Positions 7,345 through 14,979 of a DNA stretch of 18,699 nt are shown here, piece after piece. The notes under the pieces were generated by a model. That model saw only the letters and a program-made list of their open reading frames with translations. It did not search any database and was not told the origin of the DNA. The DNA is taken from the NCBI GenBank assembly GCA_964558665.1, contig CAZLFA010000073.1, positions 1-18,699 on the forward strand, written 5' to 3'. Position numbers and translations under genes: made by a program. The first letter of the stretch is position 1. Each line of letters starts with the position of its first letter. Source of the stretch: CAZLFA01 sp964558665 (GTDB taxonomy: Bacteria; Desulfobacterota; Syntrophia; Syntrophales; PHBD01).

Positions 7345-8637
7345 TCATCTGTGTTTTTTTCTTCTTCGCGTGTAAGGGTGCACACTCTTTTTACCTGTCT
7401 CCTCAACGCACGCTTTGTAAGGAAATTCATTCCTGGCGATGTCGGAAATCAATTTCAAATGCTTTGAGAGACAATTTGTCAGTGAATATCCTTCCACTAT
7501 CTTCCGCCGTGCATTGCGGCGAATATCCTGCATACGATCCGTATGTTCAAGAACCTTGTCGACATGATCGGCAAAATCATTGGGCTGAAAAAAATCAACC
7601 AAAAATCCGTTGCGACAATGCTCTATAACTTCAGAGACTGGAGGCGTATCGGACCCGATCACCACGCATCCCGCCGACATTGCTTCAAGCATCGACCAGG
7701 AAAGGACAAATGGATAGGTGAGATATACATGTGCCACCGAAACTTGCAATACCCGCAAGAAACGATTGTAGGGAACCTGTCCTAAAAAATGAATGCGTGA
7801 AGGATCAATGTCAACTTCCCGCAGCATGTGTTCACGCCATGTCCCGCCTCCCTTGGGTGCGGAACCATAACTGATACCATCACCACCCACAACAACGATT
7901 TGGCATTCAGGACGCCGTTTTTGTATTATTTCTACTGTACGCATAAAATAAGGGAAACCCCTGTACGGCTCCAAATTGCGCGCAACATATGTCACAATTT
8001 CATCGCCTGCATGCAGCACAACGCCATTATCCAGTGCCAGTTTGGCTTCTGGATCGGGAATGGCAGCATCGGTGTCGATGCCGTCATGGATCACTGATAT
8101 CTTGTCTCTAAACTGACCTGGAAACTGCCGCCACTGCCACTTTGTAGGGCTTACCCCCCAATCGACCTCCTCAAGACTGAGAAGGTGCAGTGCGTTTTTG
8201 GTTCGGACACGGCATACAGTATCTATATCTACTTTGCCATTGGTGTCAAAATGAACATCCGAATTTAAAGCGTGATAGTAATACTCAAAATAGCCCAACA
8301 AGGGGCTTTGGGGCCAAATATCTTTGACATAAAGAGCTTCTCCCCACCCCACATGTGCACATATGATATCAGGAGTGAAGCCCTCTGCCCTGAGTTTTAA
8401 CGCCACCCTTGCCACAGCCTGCCCGTGAAGCACCCCGTCTTCAAAAACACGGACATAGCGGTGGGTTTGAGGAGAGGGATTGCGCTTGGTAACATACTCT
8501 ATTTTATGCACCCCCGGAATGTCCGGCTTTCCCGGTTTGGTTATAAAAAGGACCTGGTTTCTCGGATCAGCAGCAATGATACGGGCGAGATGCTTGTATT
8601 GCCCCGGACAATTCTGGTGGATAAACAGTATTTTCAT
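7345..8637 (-). CDS. GT4-family glycosyltransferase (GT-B fold)
   Basis: This is a nucleotide-sugar glycosyltransferase of 430 residues, probably cytoplasmic since no signal peptide or membrane segment is seen. The N-terminal Rossmann half begins MKILFIHQNCPGQYKHLA, typical of the Glyco_trans_4_3 type, and includes AHVGWGE (95-101). The C-terminal half starts near HDGIDTD (184-190). It carries donor-site features YVARNLEPYRGF (217-228), HFLGQVPY (283-290) and the acidic motif region MLEAMSAGCVVIGSDTPPVSE (316-336). The last 30 residues are basic and probably disordered. It is the last gene of the secretion operon, 26 nt after the M23 peptidase gene. That position suggests it glycosylates the exported RTX protein or builds a surface glycan needed for its display. 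Acceptor and donor sugar cannot be read from sequence. Confidence 0.88.
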   Translation of the reverse strand: MKILFIHQNCPGQYKHLARIIAADPRNQVLFITKPGKPDIPGVHKIEYVTKRNPSPQTHRYVRVFEDGVLHGQAVARVALKLRAEGFTPDIICAHVGWGEALYVKDIWPQSPLLGYFEYYYHALNSDVHFDTNGKVDIDTVCRVRTKNALHLLSLEEVDWGVSPTKWQWRQFPGQFRDKISVIHDGIDTDAAIPDPEAKLALDNGVVLHAGDEIVTYVARNLEPYRGFPYFMRTVEIIQKRRPECQIVVVGGDGISYGSAPKGGGTWREHMLREVDIDPSRIHFLGQVPYNRFLRVLQVSVAHVYLTYPFVLSWSMLEAMSAGCVVIGSDTPPVSEVIEHCRNGFLVDFFQPNDFADHVDKVLEHTDRMQDIRRNARRKIVEGYSLTNCLSKHLKLISDIARNEFPYKACVEETGKKSVHPYTRRRKKHR

Positions 8638-8663
8638 ATCAGGATCGTTGTCGCTTTCAGCAG

Positions 8664-9677
8664 CTACTCAATGATAAATTCCTGCATGGCGTTAACCATG
8701 ACCATTCCCCCTCTGTAAAGCCGATATTCACCTTTCCAGACGCCCCTTGAAAGTTGACTGTCAGGTTTATTGCCTTTCCCGGCATACCCAATCCAACTAC
8801 GATAATCGCGTACAATATCTTTTTTATTGTCGATTACAACCTGCCCATTCGGCGATATCAGCCGAAAATGCTCGCGGTCACCCTTTAAAACCCCGTAGAC
8901 ATGAACCCAGAAGATCAGTGCCGATAAGCTCTTTAACTTTGCTCTGGTATTTGTATGTTGTCCTTCCCACAACTCCGTTTGCCTTGGTCTCTTCTGCGCA
9001 AAGCCACTGTCGATTATCCCCGTCCGGACATACTCTATTGATTGTTCCCAAAGAGGATGACGTTCAACTTTGCATCCCGGTTTATCATTAACTCCGACAA
9101 AGGGATCAACTATCTTGCCCTGGTAACGAACCGTAAAATGGACATGGGGGAACGATGCCAGCCCGGACGAGCCTACCATGCCCAGGACATCACCCTTGTC
9201 AACCCTCTGATTCGGTTTGACAACAATGCTTCCCTTGCGCAGATGGCAGTACTGAGTCTGCCAGCCGCTTCCATGGTCGATCACAAGTCCATTGCCACAC
9301 GCGATATTTTTAATAACCCTCTTGTCATATTCATTAGTGACAAGGTGATCATCCACACCATCGCGGATCCTCTTTACAACCCCTGATGCCGCTGCAGTGA
9401 CAGGGACTCCCGCATTCATCACCTTCACATTTGCAATGCCAAAATCGATGCCGTCATGACCTTGATAGGTCAGTCTGCCGCATCCGAAATCCACCGGATT
9501 GGCTCCCTTACCTAAATCCACGTAGTGCATGATAAAGCATGTTTTTCCCAAGGTGCATTTGATGGGAAGGGCAAATTTCGTTACTGAAAGCTCATCTGCT
9601 CCAGCAAGGCATATAGCTGAGAGGCAGATGACAGATAATGTGAAGAATAATATAATTGCTTTTTTTACCGGACTCAT
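8664..9677 (-). CDS. Secreted M23 family (LytM-type) metallopeptidase
   Basis: The 337-residue protein has a Sec signal peptide (charged VKK, hydrophobic core 7-24, cleavage near AGA-DE, residue 27); no true lipobox is present. The M23 domain (about 70-195) keeps all zinc and catalytic residues: HDGID (H74, D78), H145 in YCHL, and HVH (H178, H180). It should therefore be an active zinc endopeptidase, normally against peptidoglycan cross-links. Five cysteines (41, 47, 66, 128, 144) suggest disulfides in the periplasm. The C-terminal 100 residues look like a small beta-sandwich domain. It lies 55 nt after hlyD and 26 nt before the glycosyltransferase gene. In this operon it may open peptidoglycan for the trans-envelope channel or process the exported protein; both are inference. 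Confidence 0.9.
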   Translation of the reverse strand: MSPVKKAIILFFTLSVICLSAICLAGADELSVTKFALPIKCTLGKTCFIMHYVDLGKGANPVDFGCGRLTYQGHDGIDFGIANVKVMNAGVPVTAAASGVVKRIRDGVDDHLVTNEYDKRVIKNIACGNGLVIDHGSGWQTQYCHLRKGSIVVKPNQRVDKGDVLGMVGSSGLASFPHVHFTVRYQGKIVDPFVGVNDKPGCKVERHPLWEQSIEYVRTGIIDSGFAQKRPRQTELWEGQHTNTRAKLKSLSALIFWVHVYGVLKGDREHFRLISPNGQVVIDNKKDIVRDYRSWIGYAGKGNKPDSQLSRGVWKGEYRLYRGGMVMVNAMQEFIIE

Positions 9678-9732
9678 GTCGATCTTGTTTATGTGCCTTT
9701 ACGGGACTGTGTGGATTGCCATTTAACTCTCG

Positions 9733-11013
9733 TCATCTGACCTTCAGTCCTTCGTCCATATAGCGTATGACCGGGAACAGGAAGAATTCAATCACCCGCC
9801 TCTTGCCGATGTTGATCTCCGAGGTCACGGACATTCCCGGCCTTACTTTGTAAACGTCTCCATTTTTAGTTTTTAACTCTTCCGAACCCATTTTTACCCT
9901 TATCGGATAACCGCCGGATTCTTGTTCCTGATCGGAACTTTTATTTTTTTCTCTTTCTTTATCCTTATTACTATCATCCATGCTGTATGGATTGACTACC
10001 TCCACTTTGCCTTCAATAGTTCCATATTTCTGAAAATCAAAAGTATCTACCTTGATAATGCACGTCTGGCCTTTTTCTACGTAGCCGATATCTTTGTTCA
10101 TCACAATGGCACTGACTTCCAGCGGTGTATCTTCCGGCACGATGCCTACTACCGGTTGTGCTGTTGTAACAACACCGCCCACAGTCTTCACCGGCAGCAG
10201 ATGAACATAACCTGCCACGGGAGCAACAATGAATCTCTTGCCTTGCTTGAATTTCAGGCTGCTGACTTCCGCCTGTAGTGTATTGCTTGTCTGGACATTC
10301 GTCGAATAGTCAGAAAGAAGTTTTTCACGAAGCTGCTCTATCCCGGCTAATTTTGAATTGCGTTCCTTCTCCAGATTCATTCTTTCCTTCACTTTGTCAC
10401 GATAGCGATTTTCGGCAACAGCACCAATTTCCACCAACGCCTTCTGTCTTCTTTCATCCTCTTTTGCCTCGACCAACATTTTATCCAATGCGGAAAGCTC
10501 TTCTTTCAAAGATCTTAACGCGTCCCTTTGTGCCTGATAATGCGCTCTTTGTGCTTTAATCGTCTCCGGAGACGGTTCCGTTCCCCTGGGATCAAATTCT
10601 TTTCCAGCGAGAACAGAATTAATCCTTTTCATGGACAATTTAGAATGCCGGAGGTTGAGTTCCTTCCCTTCCAGATCAGCGGTATCCACGGAAGGGTCTA
10701 TTTCCAAAAGTATTGCTCCCTCTTTTACAAAATCACCTTCTTTAACGTGGATTTTAGTAATGACACCCGTCTCCAGGGGCTGAACCACCTTGACGTCACC
10801 CAGAGGTATGATCTTGCCCCTGGCCGTCACCACGACATCGACCTTCACAAAGTACAGTCCCAGCACGACCACAAGCATCAGGGAGATGATGGTCCACAGA
10901 AAATATACTCCCAGCGGGTTCGCAGGCCGTTCCTCAATCTCCGTGAGAATCGGCTTGAAATCATGATGATCTCTTTTTTGGGGAAACACTCTGTTTATCC
11001 ACTTTAAATTCAT
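9733..11013 (-). CDS. HlyD-type membrane fusion protein of a type I secretion system
   Basis: This periplasmic adaptor joins the inner-membrane ABC exporter to the TolC-type channel. From ATG 11013 it has 426 residues: a cytoplasmic N-terminus (1-34), a single membrane helix (about 35-57) and a biotinyl-lipoyl half-motif (about 80-108, LEIDPS). A long alpha-helical coiled-coil hairpin follows (about 110-255), then the second lipoyl half (FIVAPVAGYV, 261-270) and a beta-barrel. It ends in the family's typical PVIRYMDEGLKVR. I chose ATG 11013, 2 nt after the transporter stop, over an upstream frame start at 11064 inside that gene. An odd feature is a highly charged, low-complexity insert in the beta-barrel region (about 344-368, rich in D, K, E, S and Q), probably a disordered loop. 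Confidence 0.93.
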   Translation of the reverse strand: MNLKWINRVFPQKRDHHDFKPILTEIEERPANPLGVYFLWTIISLMLVVVLGLYFVKVDVVVTARGKIIPLGDVKVVQPLETGVITKIHVKEGDFVKEGAILLEIDPSVDTADLEGKELNLRHSKLSMKRINSVLAGKEFDPRGTEPSPETIKAQRAHYQAQRDALRSLKEELSALDKMLVEAKEDERRQKALVEIGAVAENRYRDKVKERMNLEKERNSKLAGIEQLREKLLSDYSTNVQTSNTLQAEVSSLKFKQGKRFIVAPVAGYVHLLPVKTVGGVVTTAQPVVGIVPEDTPLEVSAIVMNKDIGYVEKGQTCIIKVDTFDFQKYGTIEGKVEVVNPYSMDDSNKDKEREKNKSSDQEQESGGYPIRVKMGSEELKTKNGDVYKVRPGMSVTSEINIGKRRVIEFFLFPVIRYMDEGLKVR

Positions 11014-11015
11014 AA

Positions 11016-13133
11016 CTAATTCGCGTTTGCTCCTCCAAAGCGGTTCTCCTCCTGCTGTTTGCACAAATAGGCGTACAGGCCATTCTGTTCCATAAGGGAC
11101 GCGTGATTGCCTGCCTCGACCACAGATCCCTTGTCCAGCACCACAATCAGATCGCAGTCCCGCATGACGGACAGACGATGGGCGATAAAGATCACCGTCC
11201 GGCCTTTGCGGATCATATTCAGGTTCTGCTGGATAACCCGCTCCGATTCATAGTCGAGGGCGCTTGTGGCCTCATCGAAGATGAGGATGTTCGGATTTGT
11301 GATCAACGCCCGGGCTATGGCAATCCGCTGTTTCTGGCCGCCGGAAAGCGAAGACCCTCGCTCTTCCACATAGGTGTCATAGCCCATCGGCATATCGGAG
11401 ATAAAGTCATGCGCCCCCGCAACGCGGGCCGCCTGGATAACCCTCTCCATGCTTGCATCGGGTGCTGCCATAGCTATATTATCCCTGATTGTCCCGCTGA
11501 AGAGAAAGCACTCCTGAAGCACGACACCCGTCCTGTACCTGAGAAAAAGGGGATCGAGGTGCCTGATGTCCACACCGTCGATCAGTATGCTCCCTTCCAA
11601 CGGCAGGTAAAGCCGCTGGATAAGCTTGGCAATGGTGCTCTTTCCGGAACCACTTCGCCCGACGATGCCCACCATCATGCCGTGATTAATGGAAAAGCTC
11701 ACGCCGTTAAGCACGAGCGGGCCATCCGGCGCATAACGAAAAGTAACATCCTTCGCCATTATCTCTCCCTTAAGATGACTGACGGTAATCGCCCCGCCAA
11801 CCACTTCCGGAGGAGTATTGATGATGTCCCCGATACGGTCGAGAGACAACTTCGCCTGCTGAAAATCCTGCCACATGTGCACAAGTCTGAGGATCGGGCC
11901 GCTCAACTGCGAGGCGAACATCTGAAAAGCGATGAGCTGGCCGACGCTAAGCTTGCCCGCAAATACCTGGCTCACGCCGAAATAGATGACAGCCAGCGTC
12001 ATCATCTTCTGCAGCATCTGCGAAGTCGAAACGGCCACATTGCCGACGTTGGACAGCCGGAAGGCCGACATGATGTATTCGCCGAGGTTGTTTTCCCAGT
12101 CCTTGATCATCTTGCCTTCAATGGCCAGAGACTTCACCGTCTGCACGCCGGTGATCGACTCCACCAGAAACGACTGGGCGGCGGCGCCCTTCTGAAACTT
12201 CTCGTCGAGCCGCGCCTTGATCATCGGCGTGGCAAAGAAGGAAATCAAACCGATGGCCGTTACGAACAGCATCACGATTAAGGTCAGATAGACGCTGTAG
12301 ACAGCCATGATCACGACAAACAGCACGGAGAAAAGCGTGTCCAGAAGAACCGTCAGCGATATGTTGGTCATGAACTGCCGCAGGTTTTCCAGCTCCCGCA
12401 CCCGGGCGATGATGTTTCCCACCTTGCGGGTTTCAAAATACCGGAACGGCAGGGACAGCAGGTGCCGGTAAACCTTGGCGCCCAGGCTGGCATCGATCTT
12501 GTTGGCCGTATGGTAAAGCAGATAGTTGCGCATCAGGTTCATGATGGTGTCAAAAAGCAGCACAATCATAAAGGCGCCCGCCACCACCTCCAGTGTTGTC
12601 AGCGCGTGGTGCGCCAGGACCTTGTCGATGATCACCTGGATAAACAGCGGCGTTACCAGTCCGAACAACTGGATGAAAAACGACGACGTGACCACCGCTG
12701 AAAACGCTGGGCGGTGCTTGAGGAACTCCTTGAAGAGCCATTTTACGTTGAGGAAAAACTCCGTCTTGGTAAAACGCGGATAGACGGCAATCATGGAACC
12801 GCTCCAGAACGTGCTGAAGGATTCCATCGTCATCTCGGTTATTTTCTTCTCATTGCAGTCAAATACAAACAGCTTGCCGTCTTTGGCGCCCACCAGGACA
12901 TGGTAAGTTCCGTCCCGGCCGATCACAATGGCAGGAAGAGGATACTTGATCAGCTCGTCCGTGCTTTTCAGTTTCTTGAGACGGGAACGCATCTCATGAT
13001 CCCTGAGTATCCTGAGAACCTCCTCGGGCTTTAGTTCTTCATTGACGAAGTAACGTCGTTTGACTGCCTGCACATCGATGTTGACGGCATGGATCTTCGA
13101 CACGACTTCAATGCTTACAAGCGCTGTCTCCAT
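11016..13133 (-). CDS. Type I secretion ABC transporter (HlyB-type, with inactive peptidase-like domain)
   Basis: This inner-membrane ATPase drives one-step export of the RTX substrate. The 705 residues contain an N-terminal C39-like domain (about 1-125), an exporter membrane domain (about 130-435, six predicted helices) and a nucleotide-binding domain (about 455-700). The latter has Walker A GRSGSGKST (492-500), Q-loop Q540, signature LSGGQ (596-600), Walker B ILIFDE (616-621) and H-loop H652, all intact. The N-terminal domain lacks the catalytic Cys of C39 peptidases (the region reads AVNIDVQAVKRRYF). It is therefore a binding-only domain as in HlyB, which matches an uncleaved RTX substrate, not a double-glycine leader peptide. 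The start overlaps the 3' end of the TolC-family gene by 26 bp. Confidence 0.95.
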   Translation of the reverse strand: METALVSIEVVSKIHAVNIDVQAVKRRYFVNEELKPEEVLRILRDHEMRSRLKKLKSTDELIKYPLPAIVIGRDGTYHVLVGAKDGKLFVFDCNEKKITEMTMESFSTFWSGSMIAVYPRFTKTEFFLNVKWLFKEFLKHRPAFSAVVTSSFFIQLFGLVTPLFIQVIIDKVLAHHALTTLEVVAGAFMIVLLFDTIMNLMRNYLLYHTANKIDASLGAKVYRHLLSLPFRYFETRKVGNIIARVRELENLRQFMTNISLTVLLDTLFSVLFVVIMAVYSVYLTLIVMLFVTAIGLISFFATPMIKARLDEKFQKGAAAQSFLVESITGVQTVKSLAIEGKMIKDWENNLGEYIMSAFRLSNVGNVAVSTSQMLQKMMTLAVIYFGVSQVFAGKLSVGQLIAFQMFASQLSGPILRLVHMWQDFQQAKLSLDRIGDIINTPPEVVGGAITVSHLKGEIMAKDVTFRYAPDGPLVLNGVSFSINHGMMVGIVGRSGSGKSTIAKLIQRLYLPLEGSILIDGVDIRHLDPLFLRYRTGVVLQECFLFSGTIRDNIAMAAPDASMERVIQAARVAGAHDFISDMPMGYDTYVEERGSSLSGGQKQRIAIARALITNPNILIFDEATSALDYESERVIQQNLNMIRKGRTVIFIAHRLSVMRDCDLIVVLDKGSVVEAGNHASLMEQNGLYAYLCKQQEENRFGGANAN

Positions 13134-14484
13134 AATACTCCATGATGAAATTCCTGTAGTCTGTCTCCAAAACCAGGCGCTTCTCGTAAGCCGCCAGGGA
13201 ATGCTCCGTCACCTTCAGGTCCCGCTCCACCGTCAGGGCTTCCTTCTCCATCTCTATGATATCGATCATGCTTCTTTCACCCAGGTCATGGGCCTTTTTA
13301 GATATGTTCAGCATCTTTGCATATTGATCCGAAATCTTTTTATAATGCTTCAGTGACCGGGATAATTCGGTATATCCCGTATACAGGGTCTTGATGTCCC
13401 TGCCTTTCTCTTCAATGACGGCCTTGACGCTTTCCTCCCGCTTCCGGACTTCGTACATATTCTTCTTTCTTTCCCATTTACGGACACCGCCGTCGAAAAT
13501 CGGCAGGCTGATCAGAATGCCTCCTGTTAAAGCCGTTTCCCGAAGATCGTGCAATGCATCGTTCAGATTGTTGGTATTGCTGCCGTAATAATCATAACGT
13601 CCGTAAAGGGAAATATCGGGCCAGAAGTTGTTGTTGGCGGCTTTCTCCTTGTACTTGAGAGCTTCGAGTTCCCTCATACGGGCCTTGTATTCCGGGGTAT
13701 GGTCTATTAGTTGACGGAAATCGCTGATCTGCATACTCCCGGAAGAGACCAGCTTTTCCACGTCCACGTCATCACGGTAAGCCTTTCCCGTGTAACTGTG
13801 GAGCCTGTCCAGGTTCTCCTTGAACTCCTTGCGCAGAGCCGCCAGGTCTTTCTCCTGGCTTACGGCATCGGCCTCTGTCCGGAGGACTTCTTCGTAGGCA
13901 ATCTGACCGTTTTTATACGATTGTTTCTTCAAGTGAAGGACTCCCCGCAGCCGCTTCAATATCTCTGATGCATAGCGGATCTTTATCCTTCCTTCTGAAA
14001 GGGAACAGAAGACATCCGTGACCTCCCTGATCAATTTCTTGACTTCGGCTTCGCAGTCATGGACGCTCATATCCTTCAATCGCTCATAGTAGTTTGCCTC
14101 GAATCTTTTCTTGTACCAGTGCGACAGATAATACTGCCCCCATAGATATGCGCTCGACCTCCAGGCGCTGACCCCGCCGCCGATGACTTCTCCGGAAATC
14201 GTGTTTATTCCCTGCTCGTTTCTTTTGTCGAGGTTCTCGTACTTCTCGATGCGGCTGTTGACAGTTATCTCAGGATACAGCCCGGCGAAGTTCTGACGGT
14301 AAGCGGCATCCGAAACGTTGATGTCCTCTATCTTGACCCTGACACGCGCCGACTGGCTTATCGTGTCCCGCACCGCGTCGCGATACGTAAGCTCCTCAGC
14401 CCGGGAAACGGAGCAGAAGACAACTGCCAGAAAAAGCACAACCTGCAAGCCACGGATCAAGAAGGCAATCATATTGATCTTCAA
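13108..14484 (-). CDS. TolC-family outer-membrane channel protein
   Basis: This is the outer-membrane part of the secretion channel. The 458-residue protein has a signal peptide (hydrophobic core about 9-25, cleavage near SRA-EE, residue 29). Two outer-membrane-efflux repeats of long amphipathic helices follow, with the TolC-like openings LTYRDAVRDTISQSARVRV and, in the second half, GILISLPIFDGGVRKWERKK (G-x-x-x-S-x-P-I-F-D-G-G). The start is uncertain: TTG 14484 overlaps the DUF3467 stop and gives a basic N-terminus, while ATG 14472 (MIAFLIRG) also keeps the signal peptide. The carriage of its own channel gene shows that the exporter does not depend on a housekeeping TolC. It is translationally linked to both neighbours by overlaps. 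Confidence 0.92.
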   Translation of the reverse strand: MKINMIAFLIRGLQVVLFLAVVFCSVSRAEELTYRDAVRDTISQSARVRVKIEDINVSDAAYRQNFAGLYPEITVNSRIEKYENLDKRNEQGINTISGEVIGGGVSAWRSSAYLWGQYYLSHWYKKRFEANYYERLKDMSVHDCEAEVKKLIREVTDVFCSLSEGRIKIRYASEILKRLRGVLHLKKQSYKNGQIAYEEVLRTEADAVSQEKDLAALRKEFKENLDRLHSYTGKAYRDDVDVEKLVSSGSMQISDFRQLIDHTPEYKARMRELEALKYKEKAANNNFWPDISLYGRYDYYGSNTNNLNDALHDLRETALTGGILISLPIFDGGVRKWERKKNMYEVRKREESVKAVIEEKGRDIKTLYTGYTELSRSLKHYKKISDQYAKMLNISKKAHDLGERSMIDIIEMEKEALTVERDLKVTEHSLAAYEKRLVLETDYRNFIMEYYGDSACKH

Positions 14485-14879
14485 TGCGTCTTCTTTGCTT
14501 CCTCTCCTGTTGCCGTCTTGATACGGTCCTGCTCGGTTGCATCAGCCTTACCTTTGGGAGCCGATATATCGATCACGCCGTTCTGCGCTTCGTACCTGCG
14601 GAGCATATCGCTTAGGGTTATTGCCATGCGCTTTGCGGTCTTCAGTGAAACGGCTACTTTCGACTCTATGCGTACGACGTTCGGATCAACGGACGGATTG
14701 CCGAAGATAAACACCACCTCGTCGCTTCCGAAACCGATATTGAACACACCGGAATAGAGGGTCTTGACACCCTCCTCGACAAAACGGATCTGCCTTCGCT
14801 GCGCCTGGCGCGCTCCGCCGGTCTGCTGTTGCGGATTCTGTTGCTGCTGATTGCCTTGTTTTTTATCATCTGTTGCCAT
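14481..14879 (-). CDS. DUF3467 family protein
   Basis: This 132-residue protein of unknown function has a glutamine-rich disordered N-terminus (about 8-29) and a charged disordered tail (108-132). In between is a DUF3467-like core: YSGVFNIGFGSDEVVFIFGNP (about 42-62), then VAVSLKTAKRMAITLSDMLRRYE (about 75-97) and NGVIDI. I chose ATG 14879 because GGGAGG (14891-14897 region) lies upstream with an 11-nt spacer, and the longer frame to 14957 would read through the terminator hairpin. No signal peptide or membrane segment is present, so it is probably cytoplasmic. It is the first gene after the terminator and overlaps the TolC-family gene, so it is made with the exporter. A role as substrate-specific chaperone or expression control factor is possible but unproven. 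Confidence 0.8.
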   Translation of the reverse strand: MATDDKKQGNQQQQNPQQQTGGARQAQRRQIRFVEEGVKTLYSGVFNIGFGSDEVVFIFGNPSVDPNVVRIESKVAVSLKTAKRMAITLSDMLRRYEAQNGVIDISAPKGKADATEQDRIKTATGEEAKKTH

Positions 14880-14918
14880 ATCTGCGTATACCTCCCTGAT
14901 TATTTTATCTCCTGTTAT

Positions 14919-14954
14919 TAAGAACAAAAGTGAGGGATCGTAGAATCCCTCACT
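14919..14954 (-). terminator. Intrinsic terminator between the RTX gene and the exporter genes
   Basis: On the minus strand AGTGAGGGAT (14954-14945) pairs perfectly with ATCCCTCACT (14938-14929) around a 6-nt loop, followed by TTTTGTTCTT (14928-14919). It lies 26 nt after the RTX stop codon. It should end most transcripts after the substrate gene, with read-through or an internal promoter feeding the exporter genes at a lower level. Confidence 0.85.
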
Positions 14955-14979
14955 CATTTGAAGTAAACAGTCTGAAGAT

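Noticed and set aside
11103..12281. Long open frame on the plus strand (392 codons)
   Set aside because: It lies entirely antisense to the ABC transporter gene, is rich in His, Arg and Asp as shadow frames are, and has no recognisable domain.
12750..13133. C39 peptidase domain and a double-glycine bacteriocin-type substrate
   Set aside because: The domain lacks the catalytic cysteine, and the linked substrate is an RTX protein, so it is an HlyB-like binding domain.
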